Shown one piece after another: positions 22,681 through 33,939 of a stretch of 64,000 nucleotides of DNA. Position 1 is the stretch's first letter. Every line of letters begins with the position of its first letter. The translations under genes were made by a program, and so were the position numbers. The notes beneath the pieces were generated by a model. The model searched no databases and was not told where the DNA came from. It saw nothing but the letters and a program-made list of their open reading frames with translations. Location: positions 124,847,537-124,911,536 of the forward strand of contig CM035164.1 in the NCBI GenBank assembly GCA_020205615.1. The letters run 5' to 3'. This DNA comes from Panax quinquefolius. Taxonomy: Eukaryota > Streptophyta > Magnoliopsida > Apiales > Araliaceae.

Positions 22681-23810
22681 GCGAAGTTTATACCTTACTA
22701 GATACTGGTTCTACCCATTCTTTTATCTCTTTGCTTGCGCTCAACGTCGAACTTGACTATGGAGAAATTAGACTTTGACTATTTATGGAGACTCAGTTAG
22801 GAGAAACTTTCATTACATCCGTTGTTTAGAAATCTTGCTTGATTCGAGTTGGCACTATCACATTACTGTTAACCTTATTTTTATAAAGATATTAGCTTTT
22901 GATGTGATTTTAAGGTTAACTACTCATCATGCCAAAATTGATTGCTTTAAATAAGGTTGTTAGTTTTCATATTCCTAAGCAACTCATTTATTCAATTCAA
23001 GCAATCAAACCATTGTAGTCAAACATTTTCATATCAAGCCATGAAGTCATTCGTTTATTACGGATGTCAAGTTTTCTTAGTCCATGTTATGGATTTGAAT
23101 AAAGACACGTCGATTTGAATAATATTCTGTTGTTATTGATTTTTCCCGACGTATTTCTGAAAAAATTTCTTGGCTTACTCCCAAAGCGATATTAAATTTT
23201 GTATCGACTTTGAACCCTGTACAAAACTCATTTCTAAAATCTCATATCGAATGGCTCTATTGAACTTGAGTTAAAAAATTCAACTATAAATTTGGTACTG
23301 AGCCTTTATCGATGACTTCCTTTGTGGAATGCTGCAAAGCCCGACTCTCCGTAGGGACACCATATTAGATGCGATAGTAAAGCGATAGGTGTCATTGTAA
23401 CGTCTTATCCAAGGTTGGGATATGAGTCACGATTGAGAACAACCTAAGTCGGTAATCGAAATCGTAGCTTTCTAGGCTTAGTTGGTTATTATCGGAGATT
23501 AAATCAAGGATATTCTCGAATCGCTATTCCATTAACGCAAATTGACTCAGAGAGACAAAAATTGAATGGAGCAAGGAATGTGGGAAGAGCTTGAAGAACT
23601 CGAGAGAGACCCATTTCAAAGCACATGTTACGACCATGCCATCCTGGAAAAGCGAGCGTGGTAGTAGGCGTGTTGAGTAGAAGATCGTATACAAGTCATC
23701 TGAGTACAATATTGTCAAAGACTCATTTCAATAATTTCCAAATAATAGAGATGGAGATGAAAACTCTAGTTACCCACGTGATGATATCTGAGTATAATCT
23801 ACTTTAAATT
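22680..23810 (+). pseudogene. Gypsy protease and deleted RT remnant of element H
   Basis: The aspartic protease active site reads LLDTGSTHSFIS in one frame (DTGS at 22701-22712). The RT N-terminal region (PYRMAP-like, near 23240) and the RT C-terminal block SFLGLVGYYRR (near 23480) follow, but only about 230 bp separate them and the palm with its FIDD motif is missing. Element A shows the same arrangement at 44370-45540. Confidence 0.75.
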
Positions 23811-23814
23811 AAGA

Positions 23815-25370
23815 AAACGCGTTTTAATGTTTTGTCACATGGTGGTGATGTCTTGGACCAAATTAGTGGGCGTGGAAATTTGAAAAATAATATTATTAAT
23901 TTATTAAATTTTACTGCTTTTGTTCTCTAGCATTTTCCTATAAATAGGGTCTTTAGGTTAGAATTAAAATCACACCGTAAACTGAAGTTTTCTCTATATA
24001 TTATCGAGCGTATTCTTGTGAGTATTTTGAGTATATTTTGAGTATTGCTATATCTGGTTGCAAGTTCAAGTCATAGCCTATATCCAGATGTTTCAATTTA
24101 AAAGTCTTGATCTTTCGAGGTAAGGGATGTTATTTTATTTAAAATGATATTATTTTTCAATATCATTATCTTAGAAATATTGGTTGGAAATTTTATCAAA
24201 TTTGAAACTTTTTCATATCGGGGTTCTTATTCATGAAATTCTTATTCACGAGTTACTATTCACGATTCTTATTCACAAAGCGTGATGATGTTTTTTGGGA
24301 AATATCTATCTTTTGGTGTCGAGTTACTATTCACGTATCGGCCTTTATTCACGATATCTGACTTATTCAATTAGAAAAATGAAATTTCTTCTTTTGTCCA
24401 AAATATCTATTCGGATACTAGCTTTGATTGTATCCATGTTTTGATCATTCTTGAATTTTACTTCACTCGATTACTTATGAAGTATTTTGAACTTGGATTG
24501 TTTAAAATACTGAATCCTTAATATTTGTCTTTTGTTTCAATTGGATTCGTTTTCTTTGAAATATTTTTCATCATCCTCGATCTAAATGATGATATTCTTG
24601 AATATCTTTGGCTGTAGTGCAAAAGATGAATGATTTTTGATGAATATCTTTTGCCATGATCTGAAAGTTGAATAGGTGTTGAGATGAACATGACCGATCG
24701 ATTAATATCTTTGGCCCGTAGTGCAAAGATGAAAATGTGTTTAGATGAGCATGACCAACTGATGAATATCTTTGGCCTGTAGTGCAAAGATGAATATTTG
24801 ATTCCAGATATATATTGATTGATGTTACAGGGATAAAATATCGACGATGGACTTTTAAATTCATATATAGAAGATAGTAGTTTGCATTCTCTACTTAACT
24901 CTTTTAATGAATTATTATTTCCGCTGCGAAGATTGATTTAAAACTGGTTGTCTATTGTATTCTATTAGATTTTTCTCTGTTGGAGACTAATGATAATTTG
25001 TTGTATATTATCTTAGTCATAATATTCTTTTTACTAGGCTAGTTAGCTCACCCTTTTCTTTTTTTTGTTCCATTTTTCTTCTCGAGAGGCGAGAATGTAG
25101 CGAGTCTGAGTTTCTGGTATGGAATGATGGTTATAGAGAGAGTTGTTTAGTAGTCCTCACCATTTTTATAAAATAATGTATAAATAATTGTGATGAGAAT
25201 TTATTTGGGTATGTATATTATACTGAAGACAATAATTGTATTTAAACTCAGATATATATATTGTCGTATTTTTGCGACAAATGTATTAATAAAGTTGTAG
25301 TTATTTACATCTACGTATTTGGCGACTTCGAGAATGGGGTGGATGGAATGAACCTATTTTGAAAATCACA
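23815..25370 (+). repeat. 3' LTR of element H, truncated at its 5' side
   Basis: Starts in mid-LTR, just upstream of the TATA box (CCTATAAATAG, 23937-23947). It contains a CGAGGTAAGGG donor-like site at about 24117, the GAATATCTTTGGC minisatellite (about 24590-24790), and ends TTTTGAAAATCACA. The first 1.2 kb of LTR are missing together with the end of pol. Confidence 0.75.
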
Positions 25371-26170
25371 CCCTAAGTGTATAGGAAACTGATATTTTTA
25401 TATGTTAAAATGATATTTCTACATGAGTCTCTCACATGGAGGTAAAACTGTAAAATGAGCAAACAGTTCGGGCTCAATTCGTATCCGCTCGACAAAAAAT
25501 TCGATTTGATTCGATTCGAGCTCGTCTCGAAATATAAATGAGTCAAATATAAGTAAATTTTAAAGTTCGATAATTTACTCGAAACTACTCAAATTGCAAT
25601 TTTCTATTGATACTCGGATCATATTCGTTCGAAAAGTTTAAACTGCTCGGGCTCAATTTGAGATTGTGCTCGGCTCGGTAGCTAAACGAGCTTCAATCAA
25701 ATCTTATTTTATACTGGATAAATTTTGTGAACTGAATAATTCAATACTCGACTCGTCTTCATTCATGTATACCCTTACATGAATATGAGATTCACTCATT
25801 TTCATGTTAGAGGGATTATATAAAAATAACAATTATCTGTCTATATAATACTGTATTCTAGCCGTTGTGAAGCCAATATGATCTGCCCATGTTCAATTAT
25901 ATGGCATCACCTACATAATTAAGGCCTTATTATTGCCTTCTCAATAATACCTTCTGGTGCATGCTGCAAATAATTGTTGAGACTTAGTGGAATGGGAAGG
26001 TCAATTTTGTTCTTGGTTATATGAGTTTAATTTTGGTGTCATATTCATTGTCTCATCTTAGTTCTATTTATTGCTTACATCAAATTCTTACAATTTATTT
26101 TTAATTAATTTTGTAACCGAATAAGATGATATGATTTCATAGCAGTTGAAACTAATATAATAAGATATTA
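25371..26170. other. Intergenic, no gene seen
   Basis: Begins after the H element. The stretch 25450-25770 is rich in CTCGA/TCGA and reads like another diverged repeat, but I cannot classify it. No coding capacity is visible. Confidence 0.5.
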
Positions 26171-26442
26171 TCTCCGTTTTTTAAAAAATTTCGTTTAAAG
26201 TTTTTATACATAAATTAAGAAAATCATTTAATACTATTATTTAATAATTAAAATTTGTTTGTTATTCCATCACTATCCTTGTATGAGAAGTTGAAAATTA
26301 GAGAGAATTTCTTGAGACAATGAGAGAAGGTAAGAGTGATATAAAAAAATAAATAATTTATTCTTCTAAAAAGTTATAAATGACAAATAAATTAGAACAA
26401 ATTTGTTCTTCTAAAACGATAATTTTTTAAGAACAGAAGAAG
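26171..26442. mobile_element. Stowaway-like MITE (Tc1/mariner), diverged
   Basis: 272 bp bounded by TA. The left end TCTCCGTTTTTTAAAAAA and the complement of the right end (CTTCTTCTGTTCTTAAAAAA) form imperfect inverted repeats of the CTCCCTCCGTT type. Non-coding. Confidence 0.6.
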
Positions 26443-27416
26443 TATAATATAATAACAGATGAAACTGAATATGAAACCCTAAATTTAAATTCCCTATAGA
26501 TTCTTATGTTTGAGATGATCAATTCAAAGATAACAAAATACGAACCCAATCATCATGAAATTAATTTCATGGTAAGTTGATTAATTGACCAATACAGTAC
26601 TGACATACAAAGATATTGATCACCTCCTGACTTGCGTGTCGATAATATATTAGTCAATTGACCAAAATTGACTTCATTTTAACTACTTCCACAGAACATA
26701 TCACTAAAGGCATGTTCGGATATTGATGTTTATAACGTTGACAACGATAATATTTATTGTGTTTAATAATGTTAGTTATTAAATTAAAAACAATGAAATA
26801 TTTTAAACTTTAATATTATGTTTACGAATTAATTAAATTATTTAAAAATATATATATATTCAAATACGCTTAAAATCCTAGAAAAATAATGAATATATGG
26901 TAGTATATGGGAATTAAGATCCTCTCCACCAAAGTGAATATACCTTAGAGCCAGCTACGGTAATAAAGATTGAATTACACGTACAATAGTAGTTTGTCTA
27001 ATTAGGGAGTGGTTAGTATGAAATTTATTTTTGGATAAATTAATTGATTATTAAATAGAATCTTATTATGCATGAAATAAAATTTTATGTGTGTCAGTAT
27101 TTTATATGCAATACACAAATTATTTATAAGAAACTGAGGTAGAGTTTTATTAAGCCTCGATGTCTTCTTTTAAGTATTTATTTATTTATTAATATTACCC
27201 AATTGTGTCTTCACTTTGGTTATACTCCTTAGTCCAAACATTTAAATCTCTATTTGATTTTCTTAACTCACATAGAGTATTAAATTTGTTTAGATATCGC
27301 TAATATATTTTTAGTATTAAAATTTTAAACTTTATAATTTATTATTAAAAATTATCATTTTACTACTACTAATACCTTTTTATAATTTTGATTTTGACTC
27401 TAATTTATTACTCATC

Positions 27417-27467
<51 letters not shown>

Positions 27468-27843
27468 GTAATCGATAATCTTTAAAGACATTTTTGAGGA
27501 AAGCTAAAATAAAATATCTTAATTCCGTATTAATTCATTTGAGGACAATTTGGTGGAAATATCACTTTACTTCTTTAATTACTAATTTTTAGTATCCTTA
27601 ATCTTAATTTTTTTGAATATATTCTTCAAAAAAATAAAATTATCATAGCTCAACACAATTCCTGAATCCGTCTCTACTCTGCATTATATTTATTATTTAA
27701 TTTTAAATATATATTTAACGATAAAATTATATTTAATAAGAAAATAAAATTTATCTTAAATAATTAATAATATAATAAAATCTATCATAAACAATTGAAT
27801 TATTGAAAGTTAAGCTAAAAATAATTTTATGTCACCAAATATA
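26443..27843. other. Intergenic, no gene seen
   Basis: AT-rich spacer with a 50-bp ATT microsatellite at 27418-27467. No open frame with protein-like features. Confidence 0.6.
27418..27467. repeat. (ATT)n microsatellite
   Basis: About 16 uninterrupted ATT units. Confidence 0.95.
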
Positions 27844-28262
27844 TTCTCCTCCGTCTCTTTTATAGTTATAAAATTTGATTTAACTTTTGACATGCGTAGT
27901 TTAAGAAAATTAATTAAGTGATAATTTTTAACATAAATTTTTCACATATACCCTTTAACATGGAATTAATGAATAAGTTAATTCTTCATTCTTATCACAC
28001 TTTGGAACTCTCAAACTTCGTTTGATTGGCGCATATGTCTTGTGACCATTAAAATCCATAAACTTTAACCAAACATTAAATGTGGTGATAAAAATAATGA
28101 CATTGAATGTTGTTTTTTCAAAAAAAGAGTAATGGTTGAATATTTATTATAAGGGCATAAAAGTAAAACAATGAATCTACTAAATTTTATAAATAGTAAG
28201 TAGCCTATATATTGGGACATCTCAAAATAGAAAATCAGCCATTAACTATGAGACGGAGGGAG
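27844..28262. mobile_element. Stowaway-type MITE (Tc1/mariner)
   Basis: 419 bp between TA dinucleotides. Ends are TTCTCCTCCGTCTC on the left and the complement of GAGACGGAGGGAG on the right, the typical CTCCCTCCGTC terminus of plant Stowaway elements. Non-coding. Confidence 0.8.
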
Positions 28263-28293
28263 TATTAGAAATTTAGGAGTCATCGGTGATTTA

Positions 28294-28713
28294 TAGGATT
28301 GTGCAAAGTTTTCGGTTTTTTCGATTTTTCGGTTTCCAGCCCGGACCGAACCGGCCAGTTCGGTACAAAAAGAACCAATCCGGTACAAAAAAATTGATAT
28401 ATATAGATTTTTCGGTACCGATTTCAGTACAGTATTTTTATGGTATATACCGATTTTTTAATTTTTTATTATTATTAATAAAAATAATAATAATAAAACA
28501 ATGATTATAATAATAAAAATATTAATAATAATAATAAGAAAAACAAAAATTATATTAATTTTTGATAAAAATCAATACCAAACTGATAAATCGATAAATC
28601 GATTCGATATACCGATCTAACCGGTATCGATATCAAAATTTTCAATTTTAATATATTGAATCGGTACGGCACCGATTCAGTTCAGGTCGATATTTACCAG
28701 GTGCAGAAACCTA
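28294..28713. mobile_element. hAT MITE with CGGTTTTTCGG-rich body
   Basis: 420 bp flanked by a perfect 8-bp duplication GTGATTTA (28286-28293 and 28714-28721), the duplication size of hAT transposons. Termini TAGGATTGTGCAAAG and TAGGTTTCTGCACC (complement) are imperfect inverted repeats. The body is rich in CGGTT and CCGAACCG motifs on the left and TCGATATCGGT-like motifs on the right. A 72-codon open frame crossing its start is a chance product. Confidence 0.88.
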
Positions 28714-28928
28714 GTGATTTATGAGATGCGAGAGTTAAGCTAAGTAAAATGGAAGTGTCAATCATTCTCATGCCAGCAGGCAAAGAGTCAAGAAGTGGCA
28801 GAATAAGCAATTTCGTTCAAAGATCAAGGGCACTATGGTCAAATAGATAGATGCTAATACTTGGAAGTTACAACCAGCAGAGCACTTGAGAATAATCGTT
28901 TTCATTCAGTCTATACGGCATTTCGTCA

Positions 28929-28945
28929 TCTCTCTCTCTCTCTCT
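28929..28945. repeat. (CT)n in the 5' leader of the 29131 gene
   Basis: A CT run about 190 bp upstream of the start codon, with a second CTCTCTCTCT near 28981. Pyrimidine runs of this kind are common in plant core promoters and 5' UTRs, so the transcription start probably lies nearby. Confidence 0.6.
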
Positions 28946-29130
28946 AAACCTCACTCACAGCTTCTATAATTTCTGTATATCTCTCTCTCTAGATTTCTGC
29001 AACCCACAAAATTAAAATCACAGCTTTATCTTCACAATTTCCCATTAATTCATCTCTTCCACTTAAACAATCCCATTTTCCAAACTGTACTACATGATTC
29101 ATGGCAGAAACAAGAAATTGAATTTCAGCA

Positions 29131-31320
29131 ATGGATTCCTCCGGCGATAAAACCCACCGGACCGGAACTACAACCAGCACCAGTGAGCTCTTCATCTGCT
29201 TCACCTCCCGCCTTTCTTCTTCCTCCATGAAAATCTCATCAAAAACTTCAATTTTAAGTCCGGGCCGGGCACGTGACCCGCCAATTTCTCTCTCCACTTC
29301 GCTCAGCCGGAGACTGAGATCCAGCGGCAGCATCAAGAACGGCCAATCTTCTCCGATGTTCCCCACGGGAGGAAGAAAGAGAGGGTCCGGATTCGAAAAC
29401 CCAGAACCCTCATCCCCTAAAGTCACCTGCATTGGTCAAGTTCGGGTCAAGACTAAAAAACAGGGGAAGAAGATGCGGACCATGTCGTCAAGAAGCCGGC
29501 GAAGTATTGGGGAAGTTAGTTTTAGAAAAATTGAGCATGCCCAGAATGATCAGATTCAGAGACAAGGTAGTGTCAATAATCAGTATCATCAGCAACAGCA
29601 AGAATGTTCGTCGCATAGAAATCAGAGGTGGGTTCATTTGCCATTGACGATTTGTGAGACATTGAGGGGATTTGGGGCTGAGTTTAGCTGCTTGTTTCCT
29701 TGTAAATCTTCTTGTTTTTCAGCAGCTGATAGAGAAAAAGAAGAGGTAAAGGTGGGAAGGGAAGGGACTGGTGGTGGTGGGCAGGGTTCTTGTGTGGGTG
29801 TTTTTGCACGGTGGTTGGTGGCGGTGCAAGACGGGGAGGGTGGAAAAGGGAGGGAGATTGAGTTGGTGGTCGGCGGAGAAGATGAGGAGGCGGAGATGCC
29901 AGTTAGGAGTTCAAGAAGGCATGTGTTTGATGAAATTGAAATTAGGGATGATATTTTTGGAGTTAAGGGTTGTGGAGGTGATAATAATGAAGGAGGAGAG
30001 GAAGGGAGAGTGAGTATTTGTGTTCCACCTAAAAATGCCCTTTTGTTGATGAGGTGCAGATCTGATCCGTTGAAAATGGAAGCTCTTGCTAATCGGTTTT
30101 GGGAGCCTCAGCTGCCCAAAGAAGAAGAAGAAGATGGTGAAGAGGGAGAAAATGATGGGGAAAAAGAAGAGGGAGTAGATGTGGAAAAGATTGGTGATAA
30201 AGTAGAGAACTTTAAAGTTTTCGAAGAACAGAGGATTTCTGTTTCAGTTGATACTTGCGAAGAACAAGAGAAACACCCAGAAGCAGAAAATGGCCTGGAA
30301 ATGATGGTACAAGACAATGAAGAAGAAAAGCAAATAATGGAGGAATTACTAGTCAATGAAGGGGTAAAAGATGGTGAGCAAGTAAAGGGAGAAGAAACAG
30401 AGGAAAGCAAAACAGTTCTTGTTGAAGAAGAGAATGAATTGAGCTTTGTGACAGCACTTGAAACTCTTGTAGATAAAGAAAGTGATGAAATTGATAAAAA
30501 TGACCCAATTGAAGAGAAAAATGAAGAAGAGAGCAGTGTAAGTTACAGTTGCAATTCTTTTACCCCACATTCAGATGAAGAAATTTGTAAACCAGAAGAA
30601 AAAGAAGAAGAATTAGCTGAAGAAATTGCATTGGAGTTAGATACAATGGAGTCATCATCTGAAGAGAAAGAGACCCAAGATCAGAATTTACAAGTGAAAA
30701 TGATGGAGAAAGTGACCCAAGAAGGAGAAGAAAGTACACGAAAAACAGAGGAAAAAGAATCACACAGAAAATCAGTAGAAGTTTTAGAGAGAGAAAGTGG
30801 GCTGGAGTTAAAAAAAGAGGAGAGAGAAAGCTCTAGGCTGCCGGATTGCTTGCTGTTAATGATGTGCGAGCCCAAATTGTCAATGGAGGTCTCAAAGGAA
30901 ACTTGGGTTTGCAGTACAGATTTCATCAGATGGCAGCCGCAGAAGAAGAATAAGCCGGTCAAAGTCAAAGAATCCAACGGTGGAGATGAACCCACCAAGA
31001 AGAGGGTCAGCGTTGACTCCAACTCTTCTAACCCTTTTGCTGCGCTGCCCCCGCCGCACCCGGCGGCGCAACAACCTCTTCTGCAGCCTCCGAGGTCGTC
31101 CTGTTCTTCGCCGCCGGCGGCCGTTTCTATGGCGACTATGATAGAGCAGAAGCTGGTGAATGCGGTGGCGTATGAGCCGTTTGTGCTGACTCGGTGCAAG
31201 TCGGAGCCGATGAGGCCGGCGTCTAAGCTGGCGCAGGATGCATGCTTTTGGAAGAACGGGGGCCTTGAGCCGCACCGGCGGTCTACGGTTGGAGTCGGCG
31301 CGGCTGGGGTTGGGTTTTGA
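29131..31320 (+). CDS. Plant-specific single-exon protein, 'protamine P1-like' family (729 aa)
   Basis: Intact uninterrupted frame with normal codon use. The first ATG of the frame follows a pyrimidine-rich leader. The N-terminal 80 residues are Ser/Arg-rich. Conserved-looking blocks are SPKVTCIGQVRVKTKK (residues 95-110) and LPLTICETLRGFGAEFSCLF (170-189) followed by a Cys-rich PCKSSC. A motif occurs three times: LLLMRCRSDP with NRFWE (304-325), LLLMMCEPK with ETWVC (574-595) and FVLTRCKSEP with ACFWK (684-708). Residues about 326-565 are extremely Glu/Lys-rich, probably disordered or coiled coil. A Pro-rich segment lies near 640-660. There is no signal peptide, membrane segment or catalytic motif. 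I recall plant proteins with the IGQVRVK and RCKSEP blocks being labelled 'protamine P1 family' on composition only; function is unknown to me. It is the only intact gene here and is flanked by MITEs and LTR elements. Confidence 0.9.
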   Translation: MDSSGDKTHRTGTTTSTSELFICFTSRLSSSSMKISSKTSILSPGRARDPPISLSTSLSRRLRSSGSIKNGQSSPMFPTGGRKRGSGFENPEPSSPKVTCIGQVRVKTKKQGKKMRTMSSRSRRSIGEVSFRKIEHAQNDQIQRQGSVNNQYHQQQQECSSHRNQRWVHLPLTICETLRGFGAEFSCLFPCKSSCFSAADREKEEVKVGREGTGGGGQGSCVGVFARWLVAVQDGEGGKGREIELVVGGEDEEAEMPVRSSRRHVFDEIEIRDDIFGVKGCGGDNNEGGEEGRVSICVPPKNALLLMRCRSDPLKMEALANRFWEPQLPKEEEEDGEEGENDGEKEEGVDVEKIGDKVENFKVFEEQRISVSVDTCEEQEKHPEAENGLEMMVQDNEEEKQIMEELLVNEGVKDGEQVKGEETEESKTVLVEEENELSFVTALETLVDKESDEIDKNDPIEEKNEEESSVSYSCNSFTPHSDEEICKPEEKEEELAEEIALELDTMESSSEEKETQDQNLQVKMMEKVTQEGEESTRKTEEKESHRKSVEVLERESGLELKKEERESSRLPDCLLLMMCEPKLSMEVSKETWVCSTDFIRWQPQKKNKPVKVKESNGGDEPTKKRVSVDSNSSNPFAALPPPHPAAQQPLLQPPRSSCSSPPAAVSMATMIEQKLVNAVAYEPFVLTRCKSEPMRPASKLAQDACFWKNGGLEPHRRSTVGVGAAGVGF

Positions 31321-31909
31321 GCCGAGCTGTATCGTGTACGGAAGGGTATCTTTTAATGTGTTGGGTACTACAGTACATTAGTGGTATTGGAAACTGTAGT
31401 GTTGTTTCATTGTTACTGCCTGTCTGGCATGTTGTGTACATTTTTTTTTTCATTTAAAACCCAATGATTTTCAGTAATACTAGTAATTCTTTTTTTCTTT
31501 TTTGTCTCCTATTTATACTTTATGTTGTAACATTATCTCTATATGTAGTTAAGGCTAGGCTGGGCTTGGTGTAAATGTTAATATGGATAATTTATATTAT
31601 AGTCTAATAAGAGTTGTTGCATGGATTAATATCGTGTTTATAAGTTAAATAAATTATATTTAAAATTAGTTCTTTATACTAGTAAATAAGATTTGCCTCA
31701 TCAAACTTGGTTCTTCTTCTTCGTCAGTACTTGAACTAATGTCACAAGTTATCGGCATCTTTGTGCTACATCTATAATTATGTATAGGAATTGTCTACTA
31801 TTATAATACTATATACTATTAGAGATATTTCACATGAATTATATATCACATAAATTCAAGAATATGGTGGAATTTTTAACTTAATACACTAATATTTTAA
31901 GTATGAAGG
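31321..31909. other. 3' UTR and intergenic, no gene seen
   Basis: The first 300 bp are T-rich, as expected for a plant 3' UTR and poly(A) region. No other feature. Confidence 0.5.
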
Positions 31910-32180
31910 TGTCCAACATGTTTATTGGGGCTACAATTCCATTACAAGTGTTATCAAAGGTGGAGCACAAGATGATCACTTATGCACACACAGTGAAATA
32001 TGATTTGAGTCACTCATGCGCACGCAGTGAAGTATAATTTGAGTTGGGTGGATCGGGCTTAAGATAACTCTCGAAAAATTGCTCATGGTGAAGGTTCACA
32101 AAGAGCAAGGTAGTGCTCCCACGTTTGTCTCGGCGTAAGGAGGTGGTCCAACATGCTTATTGGACTATTATTACGCTACA
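31910..32180 (+). mobile_element. SMART/TRIM-type miniature LTR retrotransposon
   Basis: 271 bp. The 5' LTR (31910-31946) and 3' LTR (32144-32180) are each 37 bp, start TG(T/G)TCCAACATG or TGGTCCAACATG, share a CTTATTGG/TTTATTGG core and end TTACA/CTACA. Directly after the 5' LTR comes a primer-binding-site-like TGTTATCAAAGG (compare TGGTATCAGAG). Directly before the 3' LTR comes the purine tract TAAGGAGG. It has no coding capacity, so it must be moved in trans. Its size matches the smallest plant LTR elements (SMARTs, under 300 bp). A 34-bp internal segment is tandemly duplicated (31976-32009 and 32010-32043). No target duplication is visible. Confidence 0.75.
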
Positions 32181-32186
32181 AATACT

Positions 32187-32584
32187 ACATTTTATCTTGG
32201 GCTAAATACACTTCTATCTCTCGAAGTATGACCCCTTTTACACTTATGACCCTAATATTTGAAATTTTACATTAGCATACTCCAAATACACTTAAGTAAA
32301 CAAAAGTAACCCCAAAAACTTTTTTCAGACCAAAAATACCCATAGATGCTGACGTGATACTGAAACTGCTATGTATGTCACTGTATTCGTAAATTAAAGT
32401 ATATTTACAGTTTATTTTGTCATTTAAAACAAATAAGTCCATGTATATATGCATTTTCCTCCAACTGACATCATTATTTTTCCTCTTAATTTAGTACTGC
32501 TTATTTTTCTCCATCAATTTTGGTCTAACAGAGTGTTGACCATCCCTATATATCAGCTCTCATGGTGCAAAGAGAAAAAGGAGG
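32187..32584. other. Repeat-like segment, unclassified
   Basis: Reads TTGGGCTAAATACACTTCTA and continues with several related phrases on ACACTTATGACCC, GCATACTCC and AAAGTAACCCC. This periodic style is typical of one end of a plant DNA transposon, but the partner end is not in view because a retrotransposon LTR begins at 32585. Unclassified. Confidence 0.35.
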
Positions 32585-33100
32585 TGTGATGCCCCCAAAA
32601 TAGGTCTACACAACCTATTCTGAGTCGCCAAATACATGGTACAAAATTCAAATACAAACTTCCTATATACAACTATTAACTAAAGTGTAAAATAAGACAA
32701 AAAATTAGCTGTGAGTTTCAATACAAATATTATCTCGTAGATAATATCCAAACTCAAATAAAGTCCACACTATAATTATTGTCACACTATTTTATAGAAT
32801 AGTGAGGACTACTATAGTAACCATCTTGAACCATCACTCCATTCCTCGACTAGTCCGAGCTATATATTCTCATTTCCTGAAGAGAACAAAAAAAGAAAAG
32901 AGTGAGCTCAACTAGCCCAGTAAAGAATATTATGACTACGATAATGTAGAACAAATTATTTTTAGTCCTCAATTAGTGATCATGTTGACCATTTGGACAT
33001 TTTTGAACTCTGAATAAATTGAATTATAAATCTTTAATAGTTATCCTTGATCTCACTTGATTGATTCTTTATATCATTGCCATCTTCCTCATGCTTATCT
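32585..33100 (-). mobile_element. LTR fragment J (gypsy family, reverse), interrupted by C
   Basis: Begins TGTGATGCCCCC, the inverted end of this LTR family, and is collinear with the complement of the last 520 bp of solo LTR E (about 53370-53902). It carries the acceptor-like sequence whose minus strand reads TTCTCTTCAGGAAATGAG. Forward LTR C inserted at 33101. The rest of J must lie beyond the window or be lost. Confidence 0.75.
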
Positions 33101-33939
33101 TGTAAGACCCCAACTTTTTAATGAATAAAATCGAATTTACTCTATTTATTATTGTGAATAATAAGGTGTTAATTTGATATAATGTTTTGGTTATGGGTGA
33201 AATGAGCAAATTTTTCAAAATAAGCAAGTGGTTATAAAATATTCATTGATGTCGGGAAATATTCGTTTGGTCGTGGAATATTCTTTACGTAAAGGAATAT
33301 TAAATACTACTGGTATGACCATTTGTGGGCCTCATAACAGAATAACTGTCGGATGAAGAAAACGACAAATTTAAATTTTTACAAATAACGGCGTAGTTGT
33401 TACCGTTAACACTGTTGGAATACCCGGTGGTTAAAATACGATGTACTGCGTGGTTTACACAAAGAAGAGCACCGGTTTTGCACGATTATTTTGAATATAT
33501 TATTGATTCTTACGTGAAAGCCTTTACTCGATAATTATTACGATAATTCTTTATTCAATATTTTATTTTATTGATTCAATAATTGTTGCATTGATAGGTT
33601 ATATTATTATTGTTTCAATAATTGTCACTACACAATATTTCCCATTATCAGATCAATAATTTATATTATTTGAATAATATTATGAGATAGTATTATTGGT
33701 AATGTCTAGAAAATTCTGTCAAGGAGAGGTTTGATCACCTAATTGCGCGCTAGTAAGGAGAAATCTTTATCGAAAAGCCCCTCTTTCACGGGAGCAGTGC
33801 GGATTTGTTATAATTGTGATTACTGTAATATTATTTATGAATAATTAATTATTGATTTATATGATAAGGAAATATTTATTTTATGTGGATATAATTGATG
33901 GATATATTTATTTTATGTGGATATAATTAAAGGAATTAA

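Noticed and set aside
28286..28504. Open frame of 72 codons
   Set aside because: Lies across the end of a hAT MITE with CGGTTTTTCGG repeats; no protein-like features.
30108..31275. Several minus-strand open frames opposite the 729-residue gene
   Set aside because: Antisense shadows of Glu-rich and Pro-rich codons; composition is only the complement of the real gene.
31905..32185. A 5-bp duplication around the miniature LTR element
   Set aside because: GAAGG on the left and AATAC on the right differ; no shift of ends by a few bases repaired this.
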